Assembly: GCF_031928785.1 (NCBI RefSeq)
Contig: NZ_JARQAL010000003.1
Direction: 5' to 3' (one strand)
DNA length: 64,000 bases
DNA from: Enterococcus_C asini_A
GTDB lineage: Bacteria; Bacillota; Bacilli; Lactobacillales; Enterococcaceae
Positions 1-8,610 of the stretch are shown one piece after another. Below the pieces are notes generated by a model. The model worked only from the letters and a program-made list of their open reading frames with translations, was not told the origin of the DNA and did not search any database. The position numbers and the translations under genes are program-made. Each line of letters opens with the position of its first letter. Position 1 is the first letter of the stretch.

Positions 1-566
1 AACGGATTCAAGAACAATTAACGATTACCAATAAAGGGCTACAAGAATTATTTTTGATCAATTTACAGACGATTTTTTCTCGTTGGCAACTTTTAGGCAG
101 CAATATTCCTCGCAATTTGGACTTTATTATGGAACGTTTAAAAGCCCACGATCCCGAGTTTGCCCTTTTTTATCAACGGGTGATGAAAGCTTTAGTAGGG
201 ATTGAGGAAAACGATCCTGATTTAGCTAGTTTGCTGACCATTGTTTGCCTCAATGCCTATCACAGTGGAACTACAGCAGAAAAGATCAAAGTGGGGATCG
301 TCGGTTTTCCCAACCATTTCTTACTTTATGCGATGATCAATCGAATTGATCGTCTGCCTTTTGTGGAGTTTTATTTGATGAATACTGCCAGTACAGAAGC
401 CTTTGATGCGGTAATTACGTGTAGTACGGATTTATTGCCACCAAATACTCAAGCTTATTGGGTGGTGGAAGGCTTGGCTTCCTTTGACGATATGGAAAAC
501 TTTTTATTCCAAATGTACAAAGACAAAAGCAACAAAATTAGTGCTAATTTAGCCCAAGTGGTCTAA
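1..566 (+). CDS. Mga-like transcriptional regulator, C-terminal part (5' end outside window)
   Basis: The reading frame is open from position 3, so the gene begins upstream of the window; the TTG at 54 is an internal codon. About 187 codons are present, ending in TAA at 566. The fragment has a helical segment and then an alternating beta/alpha region (VGIVGFPNHFLLYAMINR, then YLMNTASTEAFDAVITCS) that resembles the EIIB-like C-terminal domain of Mga/PRD-type regulators. No DNA-binding domain is visible because the N-terminus is missing. The assignment rests on overall resemblance only. It converges on the DUF1827 gene across a shared terminator. Confidence 0.45.
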   Translation, partial: RIQEQLTITNKGLQELFLINLQTIFSRWQLLGSNIPRNLDFIMERLKAHDPEFALFYQRVMKALVGIEENDPDLASLLTIVCLNAYHSGTTAEKIKVGIVGFPNHFLLYAMINRIDRLPFVEFYLMNTASTEAFDAVITCSTDLLPPNTQAYWVVEGLASFDDMENFLFQMYKDKSNKISANLAQVV

Positions 567-567
567 A

Positions 568-620
568 AAAAACTCATTAGGAGCCCTGAGGAATCAGGAT
601 TCTTAATGAGTCTTTTTTTT
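568..620. terminator. bidirectional terminator between convergent genes
   Basis: ACTCATTA (572-579) pairs with TAATGAGT (604-611), enclosing an inner stem CCTGA/TCAGG. It is flanked by an A-run on the left and a T-run on the right, so it can stop transcription from both sides. Confidence 0.85.
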
Positions 621-933
621 AAATTGCAGAAGTATTTGTCAATGGCTTTTGAATGGAGATTTCCACGATGCCATTTTCTCGAATGATATTTACAAGCTCT
701 GGCGCCGGTGTATAAGGCATTTTTTTGAAGAAAAAGTTTTTAATTTGCTGAATTTCTTTGTCTAACAAATTGCGTTTTTTGTTCACGATTAAGATTTCAT
801 CATGAGCAGGAGCGCTAGTAAAGATGACGGTGGTATTACCAGCAGTATAAACTTTTACCATTTCGGCATCGGTATTTTCTAGCTGGTTTCGAACTAATCT
901 TGAATGGCTATTGGTTACATTAATTAATTTCAT
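619..933 (-). CDS. DUF1827 family protein
   Basis: A 104-residue protein starting MKLINVTNSHSRLVRNQLEN. It matches, from memory, the DUF1827 family of enterococci and relatives, which is often found beside clpE; its function is unknown. The start at 933 is chosen because a GGGGTGA ribosome binding site (complement of 941-947) lies at good spacing; the frame itself is open 24 codons further upstream. It has its own promoter downstream of the clpE terminator: on the minus strand TATAAT at 972-967, with TTTCCA 17 bp upstream. No catalytic motif or membrane segment is seen. Confidence 0.75.
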   Translation of the reverse strand: MKLINVTNSHSRLVRNQLENTDAEMVKVYTAGNTTVIFTSAPAHDEILIVNKKRNLLDKEIQQIKNFFFKKMPYTPAPELVNIIRENGIVEISIQKPLTNTSAI

Positions 934-1049
934 ATCATTCACCCCAAATGTTTCGTTCTTATTATCATTATAGAGTTTTCTCAGGATTTTGGAAAGGAAT
1001 TTCACCTGAAAATAACAATTCTCTCTTTAAGAAAAAGCGAGGAAAATAT

Positions 1050-1087
1050 AAAAAGACCACTTTCTCTGAAACATTGAGAAAGTGGTC
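1050..1087 (-). terminator. clpE terminator
   Basis: A perfect 12-bp stem (1055-1066 with 1076-1087, arm GACCACTTTCTC) with a 9-nt loop. On the minus strand it is followed by a T-run. It lies just past the clpE stop codon. Confidence 0.85.
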
Positions 1088-1098
1088 AAAATCAATGG

Positions 1099-3333
1099 TT
1101 ATTCTTCTGTTTCTGGAGCAATATCTTCTGTCTCAACTTTGGCTTCTTTTTGACGAATATGAATTTTATCATCTCGTAAGACGGCTTCTAGTTCTTTGAC
1201 ATCGGGATGATCCAAGTAGAATTCAGCAATGCCGTCTTCAATTTGATCTTGAATGGTCCGACGCAATGGGCGAGCACCCATGGAAGGATCATAGCCTAAG
1301 TCTACTAATTTTTCTTCTACGGCTTTGGTGACATGAATGTGTAAGTGTTGTGGTTGCAACATCTTATTTACATCAGCGAGCATCAATTCTACAATTGTCA
1401 AAAGATTTTCTTTTGATAGAGTCTTGAATTCGATAATACCGTCAAAACGGTTTAAGAATTCAGGAGTGAAGAAGTTATTTAATTGCCCTAAAACCGAGCG
1501 GGTGATACCTTCACGGGTAGCAGCAAAACCGACGTTTGCTTCCACATTGCCGGTACCGGCATTAGAAGTCATGATAATCAGAGTATCTTTAAAGCTGACC
1601 GTGCGACCTTGGGCATCGGTTAAGCGACCATCATCAAGGATTTGCAAGAACATGTGCAAAACATCGGGATGGGCTTTTTCCACTTCATCCAACAGAATTA
1701 AGCTGTAAGGATTGCGACGGACTTTTTCGGTTAATTGGCCGGCTTCTTCATAGCCTACATAGCCTGGAGGAGAACCGATTAATTTTGCCACACTGTGTTT
1801 TTCCATGTATTCCGACATATCAAAACGAATCATAGCTTCTTCAGAGCCAAAGAGTTCATAAGCTAGCTGTTTAGCAAGTTCGGTTTTTCCCACACCAGTA
1901 GGTCCTACAAAAAGGAAAGAACCAATAGGACGGTTTTGTTTGCCTAGACCAACGCGATTACGACGAATGGCTTTAGCCACTTTGTCCACGGCTTCATCTT
2001 GACCAATCACATATTTTTTCAAATCGATTGCCAAGTTTTTCAATTGAGTTTGTTCTTTTTGTTTTAAGTCACCAACTGGAATTCCCGTTTTTTGTTCCAC
2101 GATTTGTTCCATGTCTTTTTCGGTAATGACAGGTGTTTGTTCATCACTGATTTGTTGTGACTTCATGGCACTTAGCTTGTTGATTTGATCACGATAATAG
2201 GCCGCTTTTTCAAAATCCTCTTCGGCGGAAGCTTTTTGTTTTTGAGCTTCGGCTTCTTGTAATTTTTTATCGATGGTTTTTGGATCTACAAACTGGATGG
2301 TTAAGTTCATTTTAGAGCCAGTTTCATCTAATAAGTCGATAGCTTTATCTGGTAAGAAGCGATCTTGAATATAGCGGTTGGAGAGGTTAGCTGCCGCTTC
2401 AATGGCTTCATCGGTATATTTTACATGATGGTAATCTTCATAGCGAGGTTGCAAACCTTTTAAGATCGTGATGGTTTCTTCAACGGTTGGTTCGTCAACT
2501 CGAACTGGCTGCATTCTACGTTCCAAAGCTGCATCTTTTTCAATGATGCGGTATTCGTTTAATGTAGTGGCGCCCACCATTTGTAATTCACCACGAGCTA
2601 GGGCAGGTTTTAAAATATTTCCTGCATCCATATTGCCATCGCCGGCCGCACCAGCGCCGACAATTTCATGGACTTCATCAATAAAGAGAATCACATTTTC
2701 GGCTTGTTTGATTTCTTCGATTAATTTTTGAATTCGTTCTTCAAATTGCCCACGAATCCCAGTACCAGAAACTAAGGAAGCTACATCTAAGCGAATAACT
2801 TCTTTATCCATTAGTTTTTGTGGCACATCGCCGTCGACAATCTTTTGGGCCAAGCCTTCGACTACAGCGGTTTTCCCTACACCAGGTTCGCCGATTAGGA
2901 CAGGATTGTTTTTGGTCCGACGATTTAAAATTTCGATGACTCGTTGGATTTCTTGGTCACGACCCACCACAGGATCGATGCCACCGTCTCTGGCAATTTG
3001 CGTGAGATTAATCCCGTACTCACCTAAGAGACCATTGCCTTGACCGCCGCCTTGTTGAGGGGGCTGACCACCGTTAAAATTATTGCCACCAAATTGAGTA
3101 GGGGGCGTTTGATTTGTTGGATTTTGACCTTGTTGGGACTGGCGGGAAATCTGACGAAAGAGATCATCCAGAGAACCAAAGCCAAAAGGATCTTGAGACA
3201 TCATAGCAGCTTGTCCTCCTTGTTTTAATTGTTGATAACAACTTTGACAATAGTCCAGTTGTTTACGCTGGCCGTTTACATTTGCATATAAATGAATCGT
3301 TGCTTCATTTTTGCCGCAATTTTGACAAAGCAT
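1099..3333 (-). CDS. clpE: ATP-dependent Clp protease ATP-binding subunit ClpE
   Basis: 744 residues, a normal ClpE length. ClpE is a Hsp100 unfoldase that feeds proteins to ClpP. Residues 1-35 form the ClpE zinc finger, with Cys3, Cys6, Cys29 and Cys32. A Gly/Gln/Asn-rich linker (about 65-105) follows, then AAA module 1 with Walker A GEPGVGKT (148-155), a UVR-type coiled coil (about 365-405), and AAA module 2 with Walker A GPTGVGKT. The C-terminal D2-small domain carries the GYDPSMGARPLRRTIQ motif. The zinc finger separates it from ClpC. ATG at 3333 follows an AAAGGTTG site. Regulation by CtsR is indicated by the operator at its promoter. Confidence 0.95.
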   Translation of the reverse strand: MLCQNCGKNEATIHLYANVNGQRKQLDYCQSCYQQLKQGGQAAMMSQDPFGFGSLDDLFRQISRQSQQGQNPTNQTPPTQFGGNNFNGGQPPQQGGGQGNGLLGEYGINLTQIARDGGIDPVVGRDQEIQRVIEILNRRTKNNPVLIGEPGVGKTAVVEGLAQKIVDGDVPQKLMDKEVIRLDVASLVSGTGIRGQFEERIQKLIEEIKQAENVILFIDEVHEIVGAGAAGDGNMDAGNILKPALARGELQMVGATTLNEYRIIEKDAALERRMQPVRVDEPTVEETITILKGLQPRYEDYHHVKYTDEAIEAAANLSNRYIQDRFLPDKAIDLLDETGSKMNLTIQFVDPKTIDKKLQEAEAQKQKASAEEDFEKAAYYRDQINKLSAMKSQQISDEQTPVITEKDMEQIVEQKTGIPVGDLKQKEQTQLKNLAIDLKKYVIGQDEAVDKVAKAIRRNRVGLGKQNRPIGSFLFVGPTGVGKTELAKQLAYELFGSEEAMIRFDMSEYMEKHSVAKLIGSPPGYVGYEEAGQLTEKVRRNPYSLILLDEVEKAHPDVLHMFLQILDDGRLTDAQGRTVSFKDTLIIMTSNAGTGNVEANVGFAATREGITRSVLGQLNNFFTPEFLNRFDGIIEFKTLSKENLLTIVELMLADVNKMLQPQHLHIHVTKAVEEKLVDLGYDPSMGARPLRRTIQDQIEDGIAEFYLDHPDVKELEAVLRDDKIHIRQKEAKVETEDIAPETEE

Positions 3334-3445
3334 TGTTTCACAACCTTTCTTGTACCGTAGCCAAAAAGACTAAGGTTAACTCTTTTTCATTAATTGTAAC
3401 GCGAATTTTTCCTTGGTAAAAGGATAAACCTCGCAAAATGTTTCT

Positions 3446-3499
3446 TTTGACCATTACTGACCAATAATTTTATTATACTCAAGATTCATTTTCTTGCAA
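3446..3499 (-). promoter_or_regulatory. clpE promoter with CtsR operator
   Basis: Read on the minus strand: TTGCAA (3499-3494), 16 bp, TATAAT (3477-3472), then the direct heptad repeat GGTCAGT-AAT-GGTCAAA (3462-3446). This fits the CtsR consensus (A/G)GTCAAA-N3-(A/G)GTCAAA with two mismatches in the first heptad. The operator lies at the expected transcription start, where bound CtsR would block initiation until heat stress. Confidence 0.85.
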
Positions 3500-3611
3500 A
3501 TTTTGTGCTTGCTTTAATGGATTTCTTTTGGGAAAGAAGAGTATGGGGAAAAAATAGTTGCGATTTCCGAAATATAGCATGCTAAACTCCCCTTAAAAAA
3601 GTAGAAAACGG

Positions 3612-3640
3612 TTGTAGATTTCAAGAAAAAATGGTAACCT
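3612..3640 (+). promoter_or_regulatory. candidate ptsHI promoter
   Basis: TTGTAG (3612-3617), 17 bp, TAACCT (3635-3640) with an extended TGG before the -10 hexamer. It lies 85 bp upstream of ptsH in the 391-bp clpE–ptsH gap. A weak leader hairpin (GGCA/TGCC, about 3670-3688) follows. The rest of the gap holds no gene that I can support. Confidence 0.5.
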
Positions 3641-3725
3641 TAAAAACTGAGAGGGTGATTTCTAGCCTTGTGGCAAGATGATGCCCCAACCAAAAAACAT
3701 TGTTCTATAAAGGAGACCGATCAAT

Positions 3726-3992
3726 ATGGAAAAGAAAGACTTTCACGTAGTAGCAGAAACAGGAATTCACGCACGTCCAGCTACTTTACTAGTTCAAACT
3801 GCTAGCAAATTCAGCTCTGACATTAACTTAGAGTACAAAGGTAAATCTGTTAACTTGAAATCCATCATGGGCGTTATGTCTCTTGGTGTTGGCCAAGGTT
3901 CAGATGTTACAATTACTACTGAAGGTGCTGACGAAAAAGAAGCGATTGAAGCAATCGTGGAAACAATGAAAAAGGAAGGATTGTCTGAATAA
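3726..3992 (+). CDS. ptsH: phosphocarrier protein HPr
   Basis: 88 residues, the full HPr length. HPr carries phosphate from Enzyme I to sugar-specific Enzyme II proteins in the cytoplasm. His15 in ETGIHARPAT is the PEP-dependent site. Ser46 in NLKSIMGVMSLG is the HPr kinase site, so P-Ser-HPr can act as CcpA corepressor. ATG 3726 follows a GGAG site. It is co-transcribed with ptsI, which begins one base after the ptsH stop. Confidence 0.98.
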   Translation: MEKKDFHVVAETGIHARPATLLVQTASKFSSDINLEYKGKSVNLKSIMGVMSLGVGQGSDVTITTEGADEKEAIEAIVETMKKEGLSE

Positions 3993-3993
3993 T

Positions 3994-5724
3994 ATGGTTG
4001 AAAAGCTAAAAGGGATTGCCGCAAGTGACGGCATTGCTGTTGCGAAAGCTTACCTGCTAGTTCAACCGGACTTATCTTTCAAAAAAGAATCAGTGGAAGA
4101 CACTGACGCTGAGGCAAAACGTTTAGACGTTGCTTTGGCGCAGTCTTCCGATGAGCTGACTCTGATTCGTGAAAAAGCAGCGAAAAGCCTCGGCGAAGCA
4201 GAAGCGCAAGTATTTGACGCTCATTTAATGGTACTTAGTGACCCAGAAATGATTGGTCAAATCAAGCAAAATATTGCGGATAACAAGGTCAATGCAGAAG
4301 CAGCCTTGAAAGAAGTAACCGATATGTATATCGGGATGTTCGAAGCAATGGATGACAATGCCTACATGCAAGAACGGGCAGCAGATATCCGCGACGTTGC
4401 GAAACGGATTTTGGCTCACTTGATTGGCGTAACCTTACCTAACCCTTCCATGATTAACGAAGAAGTGGTAGTAGTTGCCCATGACTTAACGCCAAGTGAT
4501 ACAGCTCAATTAGATCGTACTTACGTCAAAGCTTTTGTAACCGATATTGGTGGTCGGACTTCACACTCTGCCATCATGGCCCGTTCTCTTGAAATTCCAG
4601 CAATTGTTGGGACCAAAGAAATTACGGACAAGGTGAAAGCAGGAGATATTTTAGCAGTTAACGGGATTGAAGGGGATGTAATCATCAACCCTGACGAAAC
4701 CCAAACTGCCCAATTCCAAGAAGCGGGAGCCGCTTATGCAGCTCAAAAAGCAGAATGGGAAAAATTAAAAGAAGCCAAAACGGAAACAGCAGATGGCGTT
4801 CACTTTGAATTAGCTGCTAATATTGGGACACCGAAAGACTTAGAAGGTGTTCACAATAATGGCGCAGAAGCGATCGGTTTGTACCGTACGGAATTCTTGT
4901 ATATGGACTCACCGGATTTTCCAACTGAAGAAGACCAATTTGAAGCCTATAAAGCCGTATTAGAAGGCATGGATGGCAAACCAGTGGTTGTACGGACGAT
5001 GGACATCGGGGGAGACAAAGAACTACCTTACTTACAATTGCCTCATGAAATGAATCCTTTCTTGGGTTACCGGGCATTACGGATCAGCTTGTCATCCCTT
5101 GGTGACGGCATGTTCCGTACCCAATTGCGAGCATTGTTGCGGGCTTCTGTTTACGGAAACTTGCGCATTATGTTCCCAATGGTAGCGACTTTGAAAGAAT
5201 TCAGAGCAGCGAAGAAATTGTATGATGAAGAACGTCAAAAATTAATTGACGAAGGCATCAGCGTTTCCGATAACATCCAAGTAGGGATTATGATTGAAAT
5301 CCCGGCTGCGGCTGTATTAGCTGATAAATTTGCCAAAGAAGTTGACTTCTTTAGTATTGGTACCAACGACTTGATCCAATACACCATGGCAGCTGACCGC
5401 ATGAATGAACAAGTTTCTTACTTGTACCAACCTTATAACCCTTCAATCTTGCGCTTGATCAAGAACGTAATTGATTCAGCACATAAAGAAGGCAAATGGG
5501 CTGGCATGTGTGGCGAAATGGCTGGTGATCAAACTGCAGTACCACTATTAGTGGGTATGGGCTTAGATGAGTTCTCCATGAGCGCTACTTCTGTTTTGAA
5601 AACACGTAGCTTAATGAAGAAATTAAATACGGCTGACATGAAAGAATTGGCAGACCGGGCCTTACAAGATTGCGACACCATGGAAGAAGTACAAGCTTTA
5701 GTTCAAGAATACTTGGAAAAATAA
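3994..5724 (+). CDS. ptsI: phosphoenolpyruvate-protein phosphotransferase (PTS Enzyme I)
   Basis: 576 residues. Enzyme I takes phosphate from PEP onto its active-site histidine and passes it to HPr. The N-terminal HPr-binding domain is followed by the phosphohistidine motif GGRTSHSAIMARSLEIPA (His191). The C-terminal PEP-binding barrel shows GLYRTEFLYM, RTMDIGGDKELPYL, MIEIPAA and SIGTNDLIQY. The start lies one base after the ptsH stop, so translation is coupled. A strong terminator follows. Confidence 0.98.
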   Translation: MVEKLKGIAASDGIAVAKAYLLVQPDLSFKKESVEDTDAEAKRLDVALAQSSDELTLIREKAAKSLGEAEAQVFDAHLMVLSDPEMIGQIKQNIADNKVNAEAALKEVTDMYIGMFEAMDDNAYMQERAADIRDVAKRILAHLIGVTLPNPSMINEEVVVVAHDLTPSDTAQLDRTYVKAFVTDIGGRTSHSAIMARSLEIPAIVGTKEITDKVKAGDILAVNGIEGDVIINPDETQTAQFQEAGAAYAAQKAEWEKLKEAKTETADGVHFELAANIGTPKDLEGVHNNGAEAIGLYRTEFLYMDSPDFPTEEDQFEAYKAVLEGMDGKPVVVRTMDIGGDKELPYLQLPHEMNPFLGYRALRISLSSLGDGMFRTQLRALLRASVYGNLRIMFPMVATLKEFRAAKKLYDEERQKLIDEGISVSDNIQVGIMIEIPAAAVLADKFAKEVDFFSIGTNDLIQYTMAADRMNEQVSYLYQPYNPSILRLIKNVIDSAHKEGKWAGMCGEMAGDQTAVPLLVGMGLDEFSMSATSVLKTRSLMKKLNTADMKELADRALQDCDTMEEVQALVQEYLEK

Positions 5725-5741
5725 GCGAATCGAAACTCCTA

Positions 5742-5770
5742 ACGACAGAGAGAAATCTCTGTCGTTTTTT
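5742..5770 (+). terminator. ptsHI terminator
   Basis: A perfect 10-bp stem ACGACAGAGA/TCTCTGTCGT (5742-5751 with 5756-5765), a GAAA tetraloop, then a run of T. Confidence 0.95.
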
Positions 5771-5921
5771 AGGCTTGAATTGTACAAAAAAAGTTGATTT
5801 TTTGTTGTTTCATGCCTTTTGCCTGTAACTTGCTCGATTGAATAAAACAAAGTTAATCCGCTTTCTTCCTAGGCATTTCTTTAAAAATCAGACTTTAGCA
5901 GGAGGAGGAAAGTTCTTGTTA

Positions 5922-5930
5922 TGCTATAAT
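5922..5930 (+). promoter_or_regulatory. extended -10 promoter of the GT4 glycosyltransferase gene
   Basis: TGCTATAAT is a consensus extended -10 element lying 67 bp upstream of the TTG start. No good -35 hexamer is seen. Its position supports leaving the upstream 53 codons of open frame out of the gene. Confidence 0.55.
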
Positions 5931-5996
5931 CAAAGAGTAATCAAGAGTGCTGTGAAAGCAATTTTTGAAAAGGTGACAGGTTTGGAGGGTTACACG

Positions 5997-7238
5997 TTGA
6001 AAATTGGTTTTTTTACGGATACGTACTTTCCCCAGGTCAGTGGGGTTTCCACGTCAATCCGGACATTAAAAGAACAGTTAGAAAAAAGGGGTCATAAGGT
6101 TTACATTTTTACCACCAGCGATCCAAATGCCACCGGTTTAGAAGAAGACATTATTCGGATGCCTAGCGTACCGTTGATTTCTTTTACCGATCGACGCATT
6201 GTGGTTCGAGGGATGTGGTATGCTTATTTAATCGCCAAAGAGTTGGAATTGGATTTAATTCATACTCATACAGAATTTGGTGCCGGACTCTTAGGAAAAA
6301 TGGTGGGGAAAAAAATGGGAATCCCTGTGATTCATACGTACCACACCATGTATGAAGACTATTTGCATTATATTGCTAAAGGCAAAGTTTTGCGGCCAAC
6401 CCATGTGAAGTATTATTCCCGATTGTTCACTAACCACACGACCGGCGTTGTTTGCCCGAGCGAACGAGTGATTGACACGCTGCGTGGTTATGGAGTAGAT
6501 AGCCCCATGCGCATTATTCCCACGGGGATTGAAGTAGAAAAATTCAAGCGGCCAGATATTACTAAAGAGATGTGTGAAGAACTGCGCCACTCTTTAGGAA
6601 TTCAACCAGATCAAATGTTGTTGTTATCTTTAAGTCGTATTTCATATGAAAAGAATATTCAAGCCATTATTTCCGGACTTCCAGATATTATCAGCAACTT
6701 CTCTGACGCTCATTTGTTAATCGTTGGCAAAGGGCCTTATAAAGAAGACCTTGAAGCCTTAGTCGCTCATTTAAATCTCTCAGAACACGTGACGTTTACA
6801 GGCGAAGTGCCTAACGATGAAGTGGCCATTTATTACCAAGCAGCGGATTACTTCGTTAGTGCTTCAACTTCAGAAACCCAAGGACTAACCTATACAGAAG
6901 CCATGGCGGCTGGGACGCAATTGGTGGTGGAAGGCAACGATTATTTAAATAATTTAATTGATGACGAATCACTAGGGGTAACCTTTGCTACTGATGAGGA
7001 TTTTGCAGCGAGCTTTGTAGAGTTTGCAAACCGTCAAGTTTCCATCAATCCTCAAGTTTTGGAGCAAAAAATGTACACTATTTCCGCAGATCATTTTGGA
7101 GAGTCCATGTTAGCTTTTTATCACGATATGGTTGCTTATCATTTTGAACGGAGTTTAGTGAAAGAACCGAAAAAACCAATTCAAAAAGTCAAAGTAAAAC
7201 TATCTCCAGCTTTGAAAAAAGTGGTTCGCAGAGGTTGA
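5997..7238 (+). CDS. GT4 family glycosyltransferase, probable glycolipid glucosyltransferase
   Basis: 413 residues from TTG 5997, which is preceded by GGAGGG at 7-bp spacing; the longer open frame from 5838 would cross the promoter. The protein starts MKIGFFTDTYFPQVSGVSTS, the sugar-acceptor side of a GT-B fold. The donor half has SLSRISYEKN and the GT4 pattern SASTSETQGLTYTEAMAAG, whose acidic residue binds the nucleotide-sugar phosphate. It resembles Firmicutes diacylglycerol glucosyltransferases that start glycolipid (lipoteichoic acid anchor) synthesis. The acceptor is inferred, not shown. The C-terminus is basic (KKPIQKVKVKLSPALKKVVRRG), consistent with a peripheral membrane enzyme. Confidence 0.75.
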   Translation: MKIGFFTDTYFPQVSGVSTSIRTLKEQLEKRGHKVYIFTTSDPNATGLEEDIIRMPSVPLISFTDRRIVVRGMWYAYLIAKELELDLIHTHTEFGAGLLGKMVGKKMGIPVIHTYHTMYEDYLHYIAKGKVLRPTHVKYYSRLFTNHTTGVVCPSERVIDTLRGYGVDSPMRIIPTGIEVEKFKRPDITKEMCEELRHSLGIQPDQMLLLSLSRISYEKNIQAIISGLPDIISNFSDAHLLIVGKGPYKEDLEALVAHLNLSEHVTFTGEVPNDEVAIYYQAADYFVSASTSETQGLTYTEAMAAGTQLVVEGNDYLNNLIDDESLGVTFATDEDFAASFVEFANRQVSINPQVLEQKMYTISADHFGESMLAFYHDMVAYHFERSLVKEPKKPIQKVKVKLSPALKKVVRRG

Positions 7239-7269
7239 AAATAAATTTTAATAGCTGACTAAGGACAAA

Positions 7270-7308
7270 GATCACACTTTTTGCGTATACTAAAGGTGTG
7301 ATTTTTTT
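7270..7308 (+). terminator. terminator after the glycosyltransferase gene
   Basis: ATCACAC-TTT pairs with AAAGGTGTGAT across a short loop with one bulge, and a T-run follows. A TATACT sequence in the loop could serve the next gene. Confidence 0.7.
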
Positions 7309-7333
7309 ATGTACTTTTTTGAGGAGGATGGAT

Positions 7334-8194
7334 ATGGAAATTGGATTTATCGGCATCGGTGTCATGGGGCATGCCATTGTAAGTCATTTACAAAATGCTG
7401 GGCACACACTACACGTATACAACCGGACAAAGGCCAAAGCGGATGATTTAGTGGCAAGAGGCGCAATTTGGCAAGAGACTCCCCAAAAAGTCGCTGCTGC
7501 TAGTGAAATCATCTTTACCATGGTGGGTTATCCCACAGATGTAGAAGAGGTTTATTACGGCCCAGTGGGAATTTTTCAAAGCGATGTATCAGGGAAAACT
7601 CTTGTGGATTTGACTACGAGCACCCCTAGTTTAGCTGAAAAAATTGCGACTACCGCTAAAGAAAAAGGAGCAGTGAGTTTAGATGCGCCAGTTTCTGGAG
7701 GCGATTTAGGAGCGAAAAATGCTACGTTGACGATTATGGTTGGTGGCGAGGAAGAAACTTTTAACCAATTGTGCCCGTTGTTTGAAATCATAGGTAAACG
7801 TTACACCCTTCATGGTGGGCCAGGCAAAGGACAACATACAAAAATGGCCAATCAAATTATGATTGCTGGCACCATGACCGGCATGACAGAAATGCTGGTT
7901 TACAGTAAAGCGGCTGGCTTAAACCAACCAAAAGTGATTGAAACGTTAGCTGGTGGCAGTGCTAGTAACTGGTCCATGGAAAACTATGGTCCTCGAATTT
8001 TAAAAGCCGATTACAGCCCGGGCTTTTTTGTAAAACATTTTATCAAAGATTTAAAAATTGCCTTAGATGAAGCCGAAAAGATGGAATTAGATTTACCGGC
8101 AACTAGATTAGCCAAGGAACTTTATGAAAAGTTGGCAGACAAAGGCTTTGAAAATGAAGGAACCCAGGCCTTAATCAAACTATGGTGGGATTAA
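7334..8194 (+). CDS. NAD(P)-dependent beta-hydroxyacid dehydrogenase family oxidoreductase
   Basis: 286 residues from ATG 7334, placed 6 bp after GAGGAGG; another ATG at 7328 is too close to that site. The Rossmann motif GFIGIGVMG starts at residue 3. The substrate motif DAPVSGGDLGAKNATLTIMVGG, the catalytic lysine region GPGKGQHTKMANQIMIAG and the C-terminal KDLKIALDEAE place it in the 3-hydroxyisobutyrate / tartronate semialdehyde reductase / GLYR family. The true substrate cannot be told. It is likely monocistronic. Confidence 0.85.
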   Translation: MEIGFIGIGVMGHAIVSHLQNAGHTLHVYNRTKAKADDLVARGAIWQETPQKVAAASEIIFTMVGYPTDVEEVYYGPVGIFQSDVSGKTLVDLTTSTPSLAEKIATTAKEKGAVSLDAPVSGGDLGAKNATLTIMVGGEEETFNQLCPLFEIIGKRYTLHGGPGKGQHTKMANQIMIAGTMTGMTEMLVYSKAAGLNQPKVIETLAGGSASNWSMENYGPRILKADYSPGFFVKHFIKDLKIALDEAEKMELDLPATRLAKELYEKLADKGFENEGTQALIKLWWD

Positions 8195-8290
8195 AGAACA
8201 AAAAAAGTTAGATTTTTTTGCGAAAATCAATGCATGTCTAACATGGTTCTGATACAATGATACAGGAAATAGAAAGGGAGGCTTTCGTTT

Positions 8291-8521
8291 ATGAAAAGTT
8301 CACAGCTAGTCGCCATCATCAAACGTTTGGAAGCGATGACCGAAGCGACTGATAACGAGATCCAAGTTCGCCGGTTTGAAAAAGAAGGCGTGGAAAAATG
8401 CTTGGTTACCTATGACAAGGCTACCGAAACATTCGAATTGACAGAATCTGATTCCCAACAAAGTTACCAATTCGACAATATTGATATCGTCGCTATGGAG
8501 ATTTATGATTTAATCCAATAG
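8291..8521 (+). CDS. ykuJ: YkuJ family (DUF1797) protein
   Basis: 76 residues. It matches the small cytoplasmic YkuJ family, including the C-terminal motif YQFDNIDIVAMEIYDLIQ (YPFDNIDMVSIEIFELLQ-like in Bacillus). The molecular function is unknown. An AAAGGGAGG site precedes ATG 8291, and an extended -10 element TGATACAAT (8250-8258) lies upstream. It is a single-gene unit that ends at a bidirectional terminator. Confidence 0.8.
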   Translation: MKSSQLVAIIKRLEAMTEATDNEIQVRRFEKEGVEKCLVTYDKATETFELTESDSQQSYQFDNIDIVAMEIYDLIQ

Positions 8522-8551
8522 TCATGGCTGTCATATGGAAGATGAAAACGA

Positions 8552-8598
8552 AAAAGCGCAACCGTTAAACAGGAATGTTTGGCGGTTGCGCTTTTCGA
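8552..8598. terminator. bidirectional terminator, ykuJ / FMN oxidoreductase
   Basis: AAAAGCGCAACCG (8552-8564) pairs with CGGTTGCGCTTTT (8583-8595), with further inner pairing TAAAC/GTTTG. It lies between convergent genes. Confidence 0.9.
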
Positions 8599-8610
8599 TT
8601 GTTTAAAAGT

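Noticed and set aside
3650..3690. CTGAGA and a short hairpin in the ptsH leader, considered as a TPP riboswitch
   Set aside because: The second conserved TPP half is absent and the downstream gene has no link to thiamine.
5838..5996. 53-codon N-terminal extension of the GT4 glycosyltransferase
   Set aside because: The extension crosses a good extended -10 element, and a strong ribosome binding site supports TTG 5997, where the family N-terminus begins.
5997..7238. Calling the GT4 gene bgsB
   Set aside because: The family resemblance is good, but the neighbouring partner glycosyltransferase gene is absent, so the exact acceptor is uncertain.
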